Shown: positions 16,761 to 26,157 of the stretch, one piece after another | Position numbering within the stretch: position 1 is the first letter of the stretch | Layout of the letters: each line of letters begins with the position of its first letter | Assembly (NCBI RefSeq): GCF_005222835.1 | Contig: NZ_STGA01000002.1 | Location: forward strand, 146,618 to 210,617 | Direction: 5' to 3' | Source of the DNA: Rhizobium sp. FKY42 | GTDB lineage: Bacteria > Pseudomonadota > Alphaproteobacteria > Rhizobiales > Rhizobiaceae | Length of the DNA stretch: 64,000 nt | Translations under genes and position numbers: made by a program | Notes under the pieces: model-generated | Told to the model about the DNA's origin: nothing | The model's input: the letters and a program-made list of their open reading frames with translations, nothing else | Database searches by the model: none

Positions 16761-17777
16761 TTACTGCTGACTTTCTGCCTTTGCCTGCGCCAAAAGCGCG
16801 AGTTCTGTCGCAAGAAACGCATGGGCCTGCGTCATCGCAACCTCGGTTCGCTCGATGATATCGGTGTAGAATTTACCGAAGAATGGCAGTCCGGCGCCGG
16901 TCGCTTCGAAATGCTCGACACCTTTCTGATCCGCCAGAAACACATGATCCTTGCCGGGTCGTCCCGCGATATCAATGTATTTTCGAAGCTCGAGAGTGCC
17001 ATGCGTGCCGAGTATCGTCATGCGCCCATCACCCCAGGTCGGCAGCCCGTCCGGGGTCAACCAATCCACGCGCGCATAACCACGTCCGCCATTGCCCTCC
17101 AGCAGAACTTCGCCGAAGTCCTGAAAATCTGGACGATCTGGATTGGCCACATTCCCTATATGTGCGCTCACAACGCGCGCCTCAGTCGAACCGGTGAAAT
17201 GCAGAAACTGGTCGAACTGGTGGGCGCAGATATCCGTCAGGATCCCGCCATAGCGAGACCTCTCCCAGAACCAGTCCGAACGCAGGTGCGGATTGTGGCG
17301 ATGTGGCCCCAAGCCCACCGTTTGCACCACTTTGCCGATACGACCTTCCGCAATCAATTGATCGGCCAGCGTCACGCTTTCGACTTGGAGGCGTTCCGAA
17401 AAACACACAATCCATTTTCGGCCTGTGGCGTTGGTGCACCGACGGATCGCGGCAAGCTCTTGAAGTGATGTGCAGCCGGGCTTGTCCACGAATGCGTCCT
17501 TGCCCGCCTGCATAGCGGCAATCGCGATGCCTGCCCGCTGGTCGTTGACTGCGGCAGAGACGATCAGCTGGACGGAAGCATCCTCAAGCAGCGCTTCCGG
17601 CTCCAGCATAGGCACATCAGGATAGGCTTCACCAAACATGCGGCACTGTGTGAGCGGCGTTTCGGCGCTGGTCGCCCAACCTACAAATTCCGCCCCCTCG
17701 CCCACAAGACCATTGATCATTCCATAGATATGGTTGTGGTCAATGCCGATGACGCCGAACTTGAGGGGCGGCCTCAT
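16761..17777 (-). CDS. Gfo/Idh/MocA-family oxidoreductase (second of three)
   Basis: A 338-residue protein with an N-terminal Rossmann fold beginning KFGVIGIDHNHIYG, in which the glycine motif is unusual (GIDHNH instead of GxGxxG), and FVDKPGCTSLQEL in place of the usual EKP motif. The middle has HRHNPHLRSDWFWE and GGILTDICAHQFDQF, typical of the 'oxidoreductase with His-rich N-terminus' subgroup. It is spaced 2 bases from the gene before and 1 base from the gene after. The relaxed nucleotide-binding motif makes the cofactor uncertain. Confidence 0.8.
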   Translation of the reverse strand: MRPPLKFGVIGIDHNHIYGMINGLVGEGAEFVGWATSAETPLTQCRMFGEAYPDVPMLEPEALLEDASVQLIVSAAVNDQRAGIAIAAMQAGKDAFVDKPGCTSLQELAAIRRCTNATGRKWIVCFSERLQVESVTLADQLIAEGRIGKVVQTVGLGPHRHNPHLRSDWFWERSRYGGILTDICAHQFDQFLHFTGSTEARVVSAHIGNVANPDRPDFQDFGEVLLEGNGGRGYARVDWLTPDGLPTWGDGRMTILGTHGTLELRKYIDIAGRPGKDHVFLADQKGVEHFEATGAGLPFFGKFYTDIIERTEVAMTQAHAFLATELALLAQAKAESQQ

Positions 17778-17779
17778 CG

Positions 17780-19075
17780 CTATCGCTCCAATTCAATGCC
17801 GCGTGCCCGCAGCATGGCTTGAATATCGACGACCGAACCAGTTTCGATCGAAGCATTTGCCGCTATGCCGGTCAGAATGGACCAGGCACCCGCTACGTGA
17901 TCGGATGCGCGATTGAAGCGATCCGGCTCCATGCCTTCTGGATCGAAGATATAGCCCAGCATCACGGGGTCAGCTCCGCCGTGATGCCCTTTGGCCTTGG
18001 GCACGTCCAGCATCCTCGGCTGCTCACCCGCCAGATGAAGCTCCGTGGTGATCGCATCCTCGTCCGCATGCGCGCGCTCGCCCCCGAAGACTCCGTGCAC
18101 CTCGACGTGGCGGTGGGTAATGTCACCCTTGGTGCCCTGGAACTTGATCTCCAGACCTTCCCATGGCGAATAGGCCGTCAGGGTGTAATTCGCCGTCACA
18201 CCGGATGCATAACGGATATGCGCCTGCATCGTATCTTCGATGCCGATTTCCTTGTCGAAGACACAGAGGTCGCGGTAGTAACCATCGGCCGCCTCCGCAT
18301 CGAGGTAAAGGCTCTTCAAAGCAGCATCTTCCGCCATGTTCAGCTCGAAGTCGCACTTATGTGCGACAGGACAGTCCGCACAGCGAGGGCCGCGTCCTTC
18401 GAGGCCAAATTCGATGGCAGTCTCCGGACGATAGAAGACACGCTTTCCTGAAGCGAATACGTGCGTCGGAACCGTTCCCAGCCACCAGTTCAACAGATCG
18501 AAATGGTGGGTGGATTTATGAACCAGAAGCCCGCCCGAGTTTTCCTTCTGACGGTGCCAGCGCCTGAAGTAATCCGCGCCATGGACGCGATCCAGATGCC
18601 AGCGGAAATCGACAGCGGTTACGGTTCCTATCGCACCGGACGCGATGAGTTCGCGGATCTGCGTACGGGCTGGGGAGTAACGATAATTGAAAGTGACCTT
18701 GACCTGACGCCCGGTGCGTTTCTGCGCATCGATAATCATCTTCAGACGGGACAGATCGATCGTCAGCGGCTTCTCGCAGATCACATCGCAACCTGCCTCG
18801 AAAGCGCGCACGATATAATCCGAATGCAGGAAATCGGGCGTTGCGACAACAACTGTATCTGGCCTCTGCTCGGCAATCAGACGATCAAAATCATCGGCCA
18901 GATAGGTTGCAACGCCATTCGTGCCCGGCTGTGAGGCTGCTTGCGCCGCTTCGCTCAACCGATGCGGATTGCTGTCGCAAAGCGCGACGATCTCGTGTTT
19001 ATCGGCGTAGTCATCGATCACGGAATCGCGGAACATCTTGTGCCGCGATCCGCATCCTACAATAGCGATTTTCAC
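17780..19075 (-). CDS. Gfo/Idh/MocA-family oxidoreductase with cysteine cluster (first of three)
   Basis: A 431-residue protein, longer than usual. It has the Rossmann motif [12 protein letters not shown] at the start and [13 protein letters not shown] near residue 115. An insertion at about residues 215-235 contains four closely spaced cysteines or a His ([18 protein letters not shown]), which suggests a metal- or FeS-binding loop. It overlaps the ATPase gene by 4 bases and belongs to the sugar operon. Confidence 0.82.
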   Translation of the reverse strand: MKIAIVGCGSRHKMFRDSVIDDYADKHEIVALCDSNPHRLSEAAQAASQPGTNGVATYLADDFDRLIAEQRPDTVVVATPDFLHSDYIVRAFEAGCDVICEKPLTIDLSRLKMIIDAQKRTGRQVKVTFNYRYSPARTQIRELIASGAIGTVTAVDFRWHLDRVHGADYFRRWHRQKENSGGLLVHKSTHHFDLLNWWLGTVPTHVFASGKRVFYRPETAIEFGLEGRGPRCADCPVAHKCDFELNMAEDAALKSLYLDAEAADGYYRDLCVFDKEIGIEDTMQAHIRYASGVTANYTLTAYSPWEGLEIKFQGTKGDITHRHVEVHGVFGGERAHADEDAITTELHLAGEQPRMLDVPKAKGHHGGADPVMLGYIFDPEGMEPDRFNRASDHVAGAWSILTGIAANASIETGSVVDIQAMLRARGIELER

Positions 19076-20154
19076 TGTATTCTGCCTTCATTCTCTGTGG
19101 GTTCAATGCGTTGCCCAGCCGCATTGAAATAATGCAGGTCGAATGGGTCAAAGCCAATCGTGACAGAGTCTCCAATTCGATAGCTAACTTTGCCACTATC
19201 GCTGACTAGAAGCACTTGCCCGGATGAAAGGGTGACATGCATGAGCGTTTCATTGCCAAGATACTCGACGAGCTTGATCGTACCACCGGCAGTGACCTTA
19301 CCTGAGCCGATCCGCACACTTCCCGGGCGTATGCATAGCGTCAATTCCTGATCCGTCGTGCCAAGGACAGGCAGCGCGAACGCGGGCAGACCATCCACAA
19401 CGGCTTCGTTGTTGGAAACCTTCGCCTTCAGCATGTTGATCTTCGGAGAGCCGATGAAGCCTGCCACAAACAGGTTTTGCGGCTTCTCGTATAGCTCCTG
19501 CGGCGTTCCCACCTGTTCTATCTTGCCGCCGCGCAGCACCACGATACGGCTGGCCATGGTCATGGCTTCCACCTGATCGTGCGTAACATAGATCATCGTC
19601 GTGCCGAGACGCGTATAAAGCGAGGCAAGCTCGGCGCGCATTTGAACGCGCAGTTCCGCATCAAGGTTGGAAAGGGGCTCGTCGAACAGAAAGAGCTTCG
19701 GCTCACGGACAATCGCGCGGCCAATGGCAACACGCTGCTTCTGTCCACCGGAAAGCTGGCGCGGTTTGCGATCCATTAGCTTTTCGATCTGCAGAATACG
19801 TGCTGCCTCGGCGACACGTCTATCGACTTCCGCTTTCGGCATCTTGAAATTCTGCAGGCCAAAGGCAAGGTTCTTGGCCACACTCATGTGCGGATAGAGT
19901 GCGTAGGACTGGAACACCATCGAAAGCTCTCGCTTGGAAGCCGGCAGATCGTTGACGATCTTGTTGCCGATCGCCACCGTTCCTTCGCTGATATCTTCCA
20001 GACCAGCAATCATGCGCAGAAGTGTCGACTTTCCACAGCCGGATGGCCCAACCAGCACAAGAAACTCACCATCATGGATGTCCAGGTTCAGGCCCTGGAT
20101 GATCGACAGCGCGCCATAGCGCTTGCCGACATTACGAAGCGTCAATCCAGCCAT
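19072..20154 (-). CDS. Sugar ABC transporter ATP-binding protein (MalK/UgpC family)
   Basis: 360 residues. Walker [10 protein letters not shown] (about 36-44), signature LSGGQKQR, Walker [14 protein letters not shown]-loop YVTHD, then a C-terminal TOBE/MalK regulatory region. It energises the carbohydrate importer whose two permeases and binding protein are encoded just upstream in the operon. MalK-type ATPases are often shared among several sugar importers. Confidence 0.92.
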   Translation of the reverse strand: MAGLTLRNVGKRYGALSIIQGLNLDIHDGEFLVLVGPSGCGKSTLLRMIAGLEDISEGTVAIGNKIVNDLPASKRELSMVFQSYALYPHMSVAKNLAFGLQNFKMPKAEVDRRVAEAARILQIEKLMDRKPRQLSGGQKQRVAIGRAIVREPKLFLFDEPLSNLDAELRVQMRAELASLYTRLGTTMIYVTHDQVEAMTMASRIVVLRGGKIEQVGTPQELYEKPQNLFVAGFIGSPKINMLKAKVSNNEAVVDGLPAFALPVLGTTDQELTLCIRPGSVRIGSGKVTAGGTIKLVEYLGNETLMHVTLSSGQVLLVSDSGKVSYRIGDSVTIGFDPFDLHYFNAAGQRIEPTENEGRIQ

Positions 20155-20167
20155 TTCAAGCGATTCC

Positions 20168-21085
20168 TTACTTCATTCCGGAGGTGGCGATGCCACGAAC
20201 AATCAGCTTCTGGAACAGGAGGAAGGCGATCACCACCGGAACCAGCGAAAGAACAGACATCGCAAACATCTGCCCGTAGGAGGACTGGCCTTCCTGATCG
20301 AGGAAAAGACGCAGCGCCAAAGGCACGGTGTAGCTCTTGATGTCATTGAGATAGATGAGCGGAGCCAGGAAATCCTCCCAGGTCCAGATCAGTGAAAAGA
20401 TGGCCGCTGTGCCGAGCGCCGGGAGTGAGAGCGGCAGAATGATCGCCCAATAAATCTTGAAGGGCGAGCAGCCATCGATCATCGCCGCCTCATCCAGTTC
20501 ACGCGGCAACTGGCGGAAGAACTGCACCATCAAGAAGATGAAGAATGCATCCGATGCCAGAAAGCGTGGCACGACGAGCGGCAGATAGGTATCTACCCAT
20601 CCCAGGCGCAGAAACTGCACATACTGAGGTATGAGCACGACGTGATAGGGGATCATCAGTGTCATCATCATCAGGCCGAACAGAAACGTGCGTCCCGTGA
20701 ACTGCAAGCGCGCAAAGGCATAGGCGGCAAAGGAGCAGGAAATCAAATTTCCGATGACGGAAAGGACCGTCACGATCGTTGAGTTTATGTAGAAGATCGT
20801 AAAGCTCACAGGCAGGCCGTGCCAGCCATCGACATAGTTGTGCCACTGAAATTCCGTCGGCCACAGCGTGAGGCTGCCAAAGATATCATTCTCGGGTTTC
20901 AGTGATGAGGCAAGCAGCCAGAGCAGTGGATAGAGCATCACAATCGAGACGCTGATCAGGAAGAGATGCTTGAGCAGACGCCCCATCCGGGCGCGCTGGT
21001 CACGCTTTACGCGCATCTCATGCGCCACGCGCGCGGCTTCCTCCATCTCCTGCGCGAGGGTAATGTCAGTCGCGCTCGTTTTCAT
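20168..21085 (-). CDS. Sugar ABC transporter permease (MalG type)
   Basis: A 305-residue inner-membrane permease with a charged N-terminal tail of about 35 residues, six helices and the EAA loop [20 protein letters not shown] at about residues 194-213. It starts within the last 20 bases of the preceding permease gene, which indicates translational coupling. Confidence 0.9.
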   Translation of the reverse strand: MKTSATDITLAQEMEEAARVAHEMRVKRDQRARMGRLLKHLFLISVSIVMLYPLLWLLASSLKPENDIFGSLTLWPTEFQWHNYVDGWHGLPVSFTIFYINSTIVTVLSVIGNLISCSFAAYAFARLQFTGRTFLFGLMMMTLMIPYHVVLIPQYVQFLRLGWVDTYLPLVVPRFLASDAFFIFLMVQFFRQLPRELDEAAMIDGCSPFKIYWAIILPLSLPALGTAAIFSLIWTWEDFLAPLIYLNDIKSYTVPLALRLFLDQEGQSSYGQMFAMSVLSLVPVVIAFLLFQKLIVRGIATSGMK

Positions 21086-21956
21086 AATGCACCCAGTATT
21101 TCGAGGTCAGGAATGAGATGGCCGTGAAGATCGCAATGATGATCAACAGAACCCAGGCCAGTGCCGAGGCATAGCCCATACGGAAGAACTTGAAGGCTTC
21201 GTTGAACAGATAGACGGTGTAGAACAGCAGGCTGTCTGCCGGTGCGCCGGTGCCGTTCGAAATGATGAAGGCGCTCGAAAAGGTCTTGAATGCCTCAATC
21301 GTCTGCAGAACAAGATTGAAGAAGATGACCGGCGCCAGAAGCGGTAACGTTATGCGGGTGAACTGCCGCCATTTCGGCGTGCCATCGATTTCCGCAGCCT
21401 CATACAAATCCTTCGGAATACCGCGCAAACCGGCGAGGAAGATCAGCATCGGCGAGCCGAACTGCCACATGGCCAGCACGACGAGCGTGTACAGTGACGT
21501 ATCCGGATTGGTGATCCATGCGGCACCCTGAATGCCGAAATAGCCAAGAACAGCATTCACCACACCATCGGCGGCAAACAGCTGGCGCCAGAGAATGGCA
21601 ATCGCAATCGAGGCACCCAGCAGCGACGGCAGATAGAAGATGGCGCGGTAAAGGCCGATTGTACGCAGCCCCTTGTCGAGCAGCATGGCGACACCGAGCG
21701 CCATGATCAGGCGGGCCGGAACAGCCAGCGCCACATACGTGAAGGTCACCTCTAACGCCTTCCAGAAACGCCGGTCACGCGTGAACATGTATTCGTAATT
21801 GGCTAGACCAACCCATCTGGGGGCGTTGACCATGTCATAGCGCGTGAACGACAGATAGAGCGACGCCAGAATGGGGCCGAGCGCCAGCAGGAAGAAGCCG
21901 AGCAGCCAAGGCGTCAAAAAGGCATAGGCAGGCGCGTTTCGCGCGATGAAACGTCT
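21066..21956 (-). CDS. Sugar ABC transporter permease (MalF type)
   Basis: A 296-residue permease from the ATG at 21956 (MRRFIARNAPAYAFL). A GTG at 21998 would add 14 residues but lies inside the stem-loop that follows the binding-protein gene, so the later start is preferred. Six helices and the EAA motif DLYEAAEIDGTPKWRQFTRI are present. It forms the heterodimeric channel with the next permease. Confidence 0.88.
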   Translation of the reverse strand, partial: RRFIARNAPAYAFLTPWLLGFFLLALGPILASLYLSFTRYDMVNAPRWVGLANYEYMFTRDRRFWKALEVTFTYVALAVPARLIMALGVAMLLDKGLRTIGLYRAIFYLPSLLGASIAIAILWRQLFAADGVVNAVLGYFGIQGAAWITNPDTSLYTLVVLAMWQFGSPMLIFLAGLRGIPKDLYEAAEIDGTPKWRQFTRITLPLLAPVIFFNLVLQTIEAFKTFSSAFIISNGTGAPADSLLFYTVYLFNEAFKFFRMGYASALAWVLLIIIAIFTAISFLTSKYWVHYENERD

Positions 21957-21984
21957 CATGAAACTTGCTTTCAGTGGGGAGATG

Positions 21985-22012
21985 GAGCCCCGCCACACCT
22001 GTTGCGGGGCTC
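21985..22012. terminator. Intercistronic hairpin after binding-protein gene
   Basis: GAGCCCCGC (21985-21993) pairs with GCGGGGCTC (22004-22012), loop of 10. It lies between the stop of the binding-protein gene and the first permease start and has no T-run, so it looks like an attenuating or mRNA-stabilising hairpin that raises binding-protein levels over the permeases. Confidence 0.6.
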
Positions 22013-22028
22013 TTGCAGATCAAACCCT

Positions 22029-23309
22029 TTACTGGGCGCGTTCCACGATATCGGACGCATCGGCGATGAACTGTTCCGCCGCGTCCTTCACCTTGGCCCG
22101 ATCGAGCACAACGCTGGTGCCGATGCGCATGAAGGCGTCCCGCACCTCTCCCGCACCCTTCGGAGCCGGAAGTGGAAGCGGTCCAACCTTGCTCTGGATC
22201 GCATCGAAATAGGCGACCGACAGCTTTTCGGTTTCGTTCAAGCCCGGTGCCAGCGCATCGCGAACCGCCTTGGACGCCGGAATACCACGTTCGAGACCGA
22301 GGATCTTGGTAATGGCCGGATCCGTGACCCAGGCGTTCATATACTTGATCGCGCTTTCGGCATCCTTGGTGTCACGCGAGAGCGACATGAACATGGAAGG
22401 CTTGATGAACTGGCCAGGCTTGCCGCCCTTTTTATGCGGAACCATGGCCGGACCGATCTTGTCCTTGGCGACTGCCTGAATGCCGACGAGCTGGTTCGAC
22501 CAATAGTGCGACATGGCCGTATCGCCAACGGCAACGCCGGATTCCGCGAGCGGCGGATCCAGGATGACCGTCTTGTCCTTGGAGCGCACGACATCCTTCT
22601 TGCGAAGGTCCGCCCACATTTGCCAATAGCTGGCAACATCGTCCACAGTGGCCGCAACCTTGCCATCGGCTCCGTAGAACTCGCGACCGTTCTGACGTAC
22701 CCAGGATTCGAAAGCCTCGATCATCAGCGACAGGTCGTCGGAACCCTTTACCTTGCCGCCGCTCTTCGCGGTAATCTGTTCGCAGGCCTTGGCGAAGTCA
22801 TCCCAGGTCCAGTTGATCAGATCCACATCGACGCCGGCTTCCTTGAAGACGCGCGTGTTATGCACGATGACCTGGCTGTTGGAGCCAATGTTCAGGGCAT
22901 AGAGCTTGCCGTCTACCATGCCACCGGCGATTGGGCCCTGATCGAAATCCTTGATCATCAGGCTCTTGCCGACATATTCATCCAGCGGCTTCAGGGCACC
23001 GCGGCGTACATATTCGAACAGATAGCGATAATCCATCTGCACGAGGTCCGCCATATTACGGCCCGCGGTCTGGGTTGCCATTTTTGTCCAGTAGTCGCCC
23101 CAGCCAATCGTCTCGCCGGAAACCTCTATCCCGGGATTGGCCTTCTGGAAGGTATCGATGACGGCAAATGTGCGTTTGTCACGCTCAGGATTGCCCCACC
23201 AGTAGTGGCGAATACGCGTTGCGGCCTTGGCGGGCACGGCCGAAAGCGCAGTTGCTGCAACGCCTGCCCCGACAGCTCCCAAAAGCCGCCGACGTGTCAA
23301 TTCCATCAT
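22029..23309 (-). CDS. Sugar ABC transporter solute-binding protein with Tat signal
   Basis: A 426-residue family 1 extracellular solute-binding protein. The first ~30 residues form a twin-arginine signal (LTRRRLLGAVGAG) ending VPAKA. A strong ribosome site GGAGGAGG lies 5 bases before the ATG. The body shows the usual bilobal pattern (WDDFAKACEQI, GGKPGQFIKPSMF). Context beside an unsaturated-uronyl hydrolase suggests that oligouronides or rhamnogalacturonan fragments are the ligand. Confidence 0.9.
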   Translation of the reverse strand: MMELTRRRLLGAVGAGVAATALSAVPAKAATRIRHYWWGNPERDKRTFAVIDTFQKANPGIEVSGETIGWGDYWTKMATQTAGRNMADLVQMDYRYLFEYVRRGALKPLDEYVGKSLMIKDFDQGPIAGGMVDGKLYALNIGSNSQVIVHNTRVFKEAGVDVDLINWTWDDFAKACEQITAKSGGKVKGSDDLSLMIEAFESWVRQNGREFYGADGKVAATVDDVASYWQMWADLRKKDVVRSKDKTVILDPPLAESGVAVGDTAMSHYWSNQLVGIQAVAKDKIGPAMVPHKKGGKPGQFIKPSMFMSLSRDTKDAESAIKYMNAWVTDPAITKILGLERGIPASKAVRDALAPGLNETEKLSVAYFDAIQSKVGPLPLPAPKGAGEVRDAFMRIGTSVVLDRAKVKDAAEQFIADASDIVERAQ

Positions 23310-23420
23310 GTCATCCTCCTCCAGATTTCGGATTTATCGATCCGGCGGCCTTCGCCGCTTGTTCACCCTTGTTCACCCACCCGCACCTTCCTCCCGAAGA
23401 TGCGTCTGCATGTACTCACC

Positions 23421-24539
23421 TCAAATGTGGCTGCGTAGAAGTTCCGTCAGGCAGAGCATGGCCATCGCCTGCCCATAGGGCATGGATGTCAGCTTGATCT
23501 CACGGTAGAAATCGAGGTCATTGCCCATGGCGGTTCCAAAAGACACCTGCGTCAACTCACCTTCCGGATTGATTTTCTCCACAACGCCGCGCATCGCCCG
23601 TTCCGCTGTTTCGAGATAGTCGCGGCTCAGGTAGCGCTTGCGAACGCCCTTCATCAGGCCGTAGGCGAAGCCTGCCGTCGCGGACGCTTCCAGATAGCTG
23701 CCCGGATCATCGATCAGGGTATGCCAGAGACCCGATGCATGCTGATGTGCCTTGAGCGCTGCGGCTTGGCGATCAAGCACAGACAGCAGATGCCGCCGCA
23801 GAAAATCAGCCTCCGGCAGATCCAGCATCTCGATGAATTCGGGAATTGCGATCGTGATCCAGCTATTGCCGCGTGCCCAGCGAGCGCGGGCAAAATTGTG
23901 ATTGCCGTCAAACGTCCAACCGTGGAACCACAAACCTGTCTGCGTATCCATGAGATACTGCGTATGGATCAAAAACTGATACTTTGCTTCTTCGACGAAT
24001 TCCGGGCGGTTGAGAACGAGACCGATCTTGGCAAGCGGCAGAACGCTCATCATCAGCGTGTCGTCCCACATCTGCTGATCATTCACGTTGTTGTAGACGA
24101 TGTGCTGCAAGCCGCCCTCGCGGGTGCGCGGCATTTCGTACATCACCCATTCAGCCCAGGTTTCCAGGTAGGGCTTCCAGTGTGGGTTTGGTGAAAGCTC
24201 CATCAGGTGAGCAAGCGTGAGAAAAGGCGCAACCGTGTTGATGTTCTTGGTCGGCGTGCCTTCTGCCAGCCGCGCCTCAAACCAACCGGTGATGGTATCC
24301 ATCGCCTGCTTGCTGCCGGTGAGTTGCCAGTACTTCAACAGCCCATAGAGACCGATACCGTGCGTCCATTCCCAGCCCGCCCAGCCCTTCGTGTCGATCA
24401 CGCGGCCATCTTCAAGGCGGAGCAGGAACTCGCCAGTCTTGTCTTCGATGTTGACGAGATTATGCGTCAAACGCTCGATCAGAGCGCAGACTTCCGCTCG
24501 CTGAATAAAATGCTGTTTCTGCCTCAGCAGCGGATGCAT
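23421..24539 (-). CDS. Glycoside hydrolase family 88/105 unsaturated uronyl hydrolase
   Basis: A 372-residue protein from the ATG at 24539, preceded by GAGGAAG; earlier codons to 24617 overlap the operator. The (alpha/alpha)6-barrel family is recognised from GWEWTHGIGLYGLLKYW, WDDTLMMSVLPLAKIG (the aspartate pair holds the catalytic acid), WFHGWTFDG and RGNSWITIAIPEF. These enzymes hydrate the double bond left by polysaccharide lyases and release a 5-keto uronate. No signal peptide is seen, so it acts in the cytoplasm on imported oligosaccharides. It is the first gene of the operon. Confidence 0.88.
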   Translation of the reverse strand: MHPLLRQKQHFIQRAEVCALIERLTHNLVNIEDKTGEFLLRLEDGRVIDTKGWAGWEWTHGIGLYGLLKYWQLTGSKQAMDTITGWFEARLAEGTPTKNINTVAPFLTLAHLMELSPNPHWKPYLETWAEWVMYEMPRTREGGLQHIVYNNVNDQQMWDDTLMMSVLPLAKIGLVLNRPEFVEEAKYQFLIHTQYLMDTQTGLWFHGWTFDGNHNFARARWARGNSWITIAIPEFIEMLDLPEADFLRRHLLSVLDRQAAALKAHQHASGLWHTLIDDPGSYLEASATAGFAYGLMKGVRKRYLSRDYLETAERAMRGVVEKINPEGELTQVSFGTAMGNDLDFYREIKLTSMPYGQAMAMLCLTELLRSHI

Positions 24540-24567
24540 GCAACACTTCCTCGCATAAAAAAATTTT

Positions 24568-24582
24568 CGGAATATCATTCCG
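24568..24582. promoter_or_regulatory. Candidate IclR operator 1
   Basis: CGGAAT (24568-24573) and ATTCCG (24577-24582) form a perfect inverted repeat with a 3-base spacer, extended by A/T-rich flanks that also nearly match. It lies about 30 bases upstream of the hydrolase start, in the divergent region with the iclR gene. Confidence 0.5.
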
Positions 24583-24704
24583 GAAAATAAGAAATCACAT
24601 CCCTTGACGCTTTTCAATCCTGTTTTTTCGGTTAGGCTTGTGAAAGAAGGCTCTGCTGAACGCTTAGCAGGTCAGCTGGTTGACAGACTGAACTTTAAAT
24701 TTCA

Positions 24705-24715
24705 GAATGCAATTC
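24705..24715. promoter_or_regulatory. Candidate IclR operator 2
   Basis: GAAT (24705-24708) and ATTC (24712-24715) repeat the GAAT-n3-ATTC core of the site at 24568, about 22 bases before the iclR ATG. Two similar sites, one near each divergent gene, support a shared operator. Confidence 0.45.
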
Positions 24716-24737
24716 CAATTTTTGTGAAACGCACCCC

Positions 24738-25523
24738 ATGTCAGATCTTCAAGTCAAAACCGAAAATGTTGCCGCCGTTCTGAAGGTCTTCGCGGTGATG
24801 GAGGCGCTCGTTGAAGACAAGCGGGCGAGCCTCGCCGATCTCGCGCAAAAAGCGATGACGTCCAAGACCACGGCCCATCGCCTGTTACAAACGATGGTAG
24901 AGCTGGGCTATGTCGAACAGGATCCGGAAACGGAAAAATATGGCCTGACGCTCAAGCTGTTCAGCCTCGGTGCGCGCTCGCTGAACGAGCATGCAGATAT
25001 GCTCAAAGTAGCCGATACCGCCATGGGGAGGTTGTCACGCGCCACAGGCGAGGCAGTTAATCTCGGCATTCTGGATGATCGCGACCAGCGCGTGGTCTAC
25101 ATTCACAAATACGATTCCGTCTTCAATCTTTCAATGAAATCAACGCTTGGGCTCCGCAACCCACTCCACAGCACATCACTTGGCAAGGCGCTTCTTGCAT
25201 GGCGCAATGATGAAGAGATTAACGATCGTGTTGCGAAAATGGAGTTCATGCCTCTCGCACCAAACACGATTACCGAGCGCGGTCGCTTCACGGAAGAACT
25301 CAAGAAGACACGTGAACGTGGTTTCGCCGAAGAGATAGAGGAAAGCGAAGCAGGCGTACGATGCATGGCCGTTCCGATCTTCAACCATCTTGGAAAACCG
25401 ATCGCAGCCATGTCGATTTCGTTTCCCCTCTTCCGTTTCCAGGAAGACCGCAAGCCGGAATATATTGCGCTTTTGAAGGATGCCGGTTCCGAGGCCTCCC
25501 GCTCACTTGGCTTCGAAGGATAA
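24738..25523 (+). CDS. IclR-family transcriptional regulator
   Basis: A 261-residue protein: winged helix at residues ~10-72 (SLADLAQKAMTSKTTAHRLL) and an IclR effector domain at ~80-255 (INDRVAKMEFMPLAPNTI, FAEEIEESEAGVRCMAVPIF). It is most like KdgR-type repressors that sense keto-deoxy-gluconate or related uronate breakdown products. It is divergent from the uronyl hydrolase and ABC operon, which it very likely controls together with itself. Confidence 0.88.
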   Translation: MSDLQVKTENVAAVLKVFAVMEALVEDKRASLADLAQKAMTSKTTAHRLLQTMVELGYVEQDPETEKYGLTLKLFSLGARSLNEHADMLKVADTAMGRLSRATGEAVNLGILDDRDQRVVYIHKYDSVFNLSMKSTLGLRNPLHSTSLGKALLAWRNDEEINDRVAKMEFMPLAPNTITERGRFTEELKKTRERGFAEEIEESEAGVRCMAVPIFNHLGKPIAAMSISFPLFRFQEDRKPEYIALLKDAGSEASRSLGFEG

Positions 25524-25537
25524 GCCTACAGGATGTC

Positions 25538-25563
25538 TCGTTCAATCGTCCTCGATTGAACGA
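25538..25563 (+). terminator. Hairpin after iclR gene
   Basis: TCGTTCAATCG (25538-25548) pairs with CGATTGAACGA (25553-25563), loop TCCT. It begins 14 bases after the iclR stop. There is no T-run, so its strength as a terminator is uncertain. Confidence 0.55.
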
Positions 25564-25709
25564 TAACGTACATGCGGCAAGAAAAGATCGAAAGCGTGGC
25601 TCTACTGAATCCAATAAAGTGCGCCGCGCTTTAGCATCACGCGTCCCATGTCGGGTTGTCATGCGTTTGGAAAACGGTCACAATCAGGCGAGTTCGACAG
25701 GGGAAAGAC

Positions 25710-25994
25710 ATGCGTCTCAGAGCACTTGATCTGAACCTTGTGGGTGCACTTGAAGCCATACTGCGGCTGAGATCCGTCTCCGCAGCGGCGCGCAAAACGC
25801 ATCTTATACAGCCCGCCTTTTCCCGCGAAGTCGGTTCTTCGTGCATAGCGGAGCGGTGTGGCATCGAGATCCTGGATCATGGTCAAGCTTCGACCCTGTT
25901 TATGCGTAACGGAGAACATATTCGCATGGAGGCCAGGCTACCTGGCGGCCAACCGCTTTTCGGCGAGATCAACCAGACTGCCAGCGTGCTCTGA
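25710..25994 (+). pseudogene. LysR N-terminus fused in frame to FAH-family C-terminus
   Basis: An open frame of 94 codons made of two unrelated parts. Residues 1-41 (MRLRALDLNLVGALEAIL, SVSAAARKTHLIQPAFSR) are the start of a LysR helix-turn-helix. From about 25831 the sequence (GSSCIAERCGIEILDHG, RMEARLPGGQPLFGEI) matches the last ~52 residues of a fumarylacetoacetate-hydrolase-family enzyme; the intact FAH protein at 47938-48915 ends with the same pattern (GSSCISEIRVIELLDEG, RMEARLPDGSAPFG). A deletion has joined a regulator gene to the end of a catabolic gene. GGGGAAAG precedes the ATG, so it may still be translated. Confidence 0.75.
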
Positions 25995-26065
25995 CTGCCC
26001 TCTATTTGGTAACATTCCGCATCATATGATGGATGACTTATCTAAACGACAGACCTAGAGTGACA

Positions 26066-26097
26066 GGCGGCGCGCCGCGTTTGTAGCGCGCGCCGCC
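26066..26097. terminator. GC-rich hairpin upstream of uxuA
   Basis: GGCGGCGCGC (26066-26075) pairs with GCGCGCCGCC (26088-26097), loop of 12. It lies after the FAH remnant and before uxuA, so it is probably the surviving terminator of the deleted operon, and it insulates uxuA. Confidence 0.55.
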
Positions 26098-26157
26098 AGT
26101 TCCGGCTCCGTAAGGCGCTGTCGTCAGTCACGCATCATCAGCAGGGATGAATTCGAA

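Noticed and set aside
22002..23438. 478-codon open frame antisense to the solute-binding protein gene
   Set aside because: It mirrors the codon structure of the real gene, shows no family pattern and has no ribosome site. The same holds for long antisense frames at 50690-51817, 6084-6893, 44715-44939 (upstream extension) and 32369-33298.
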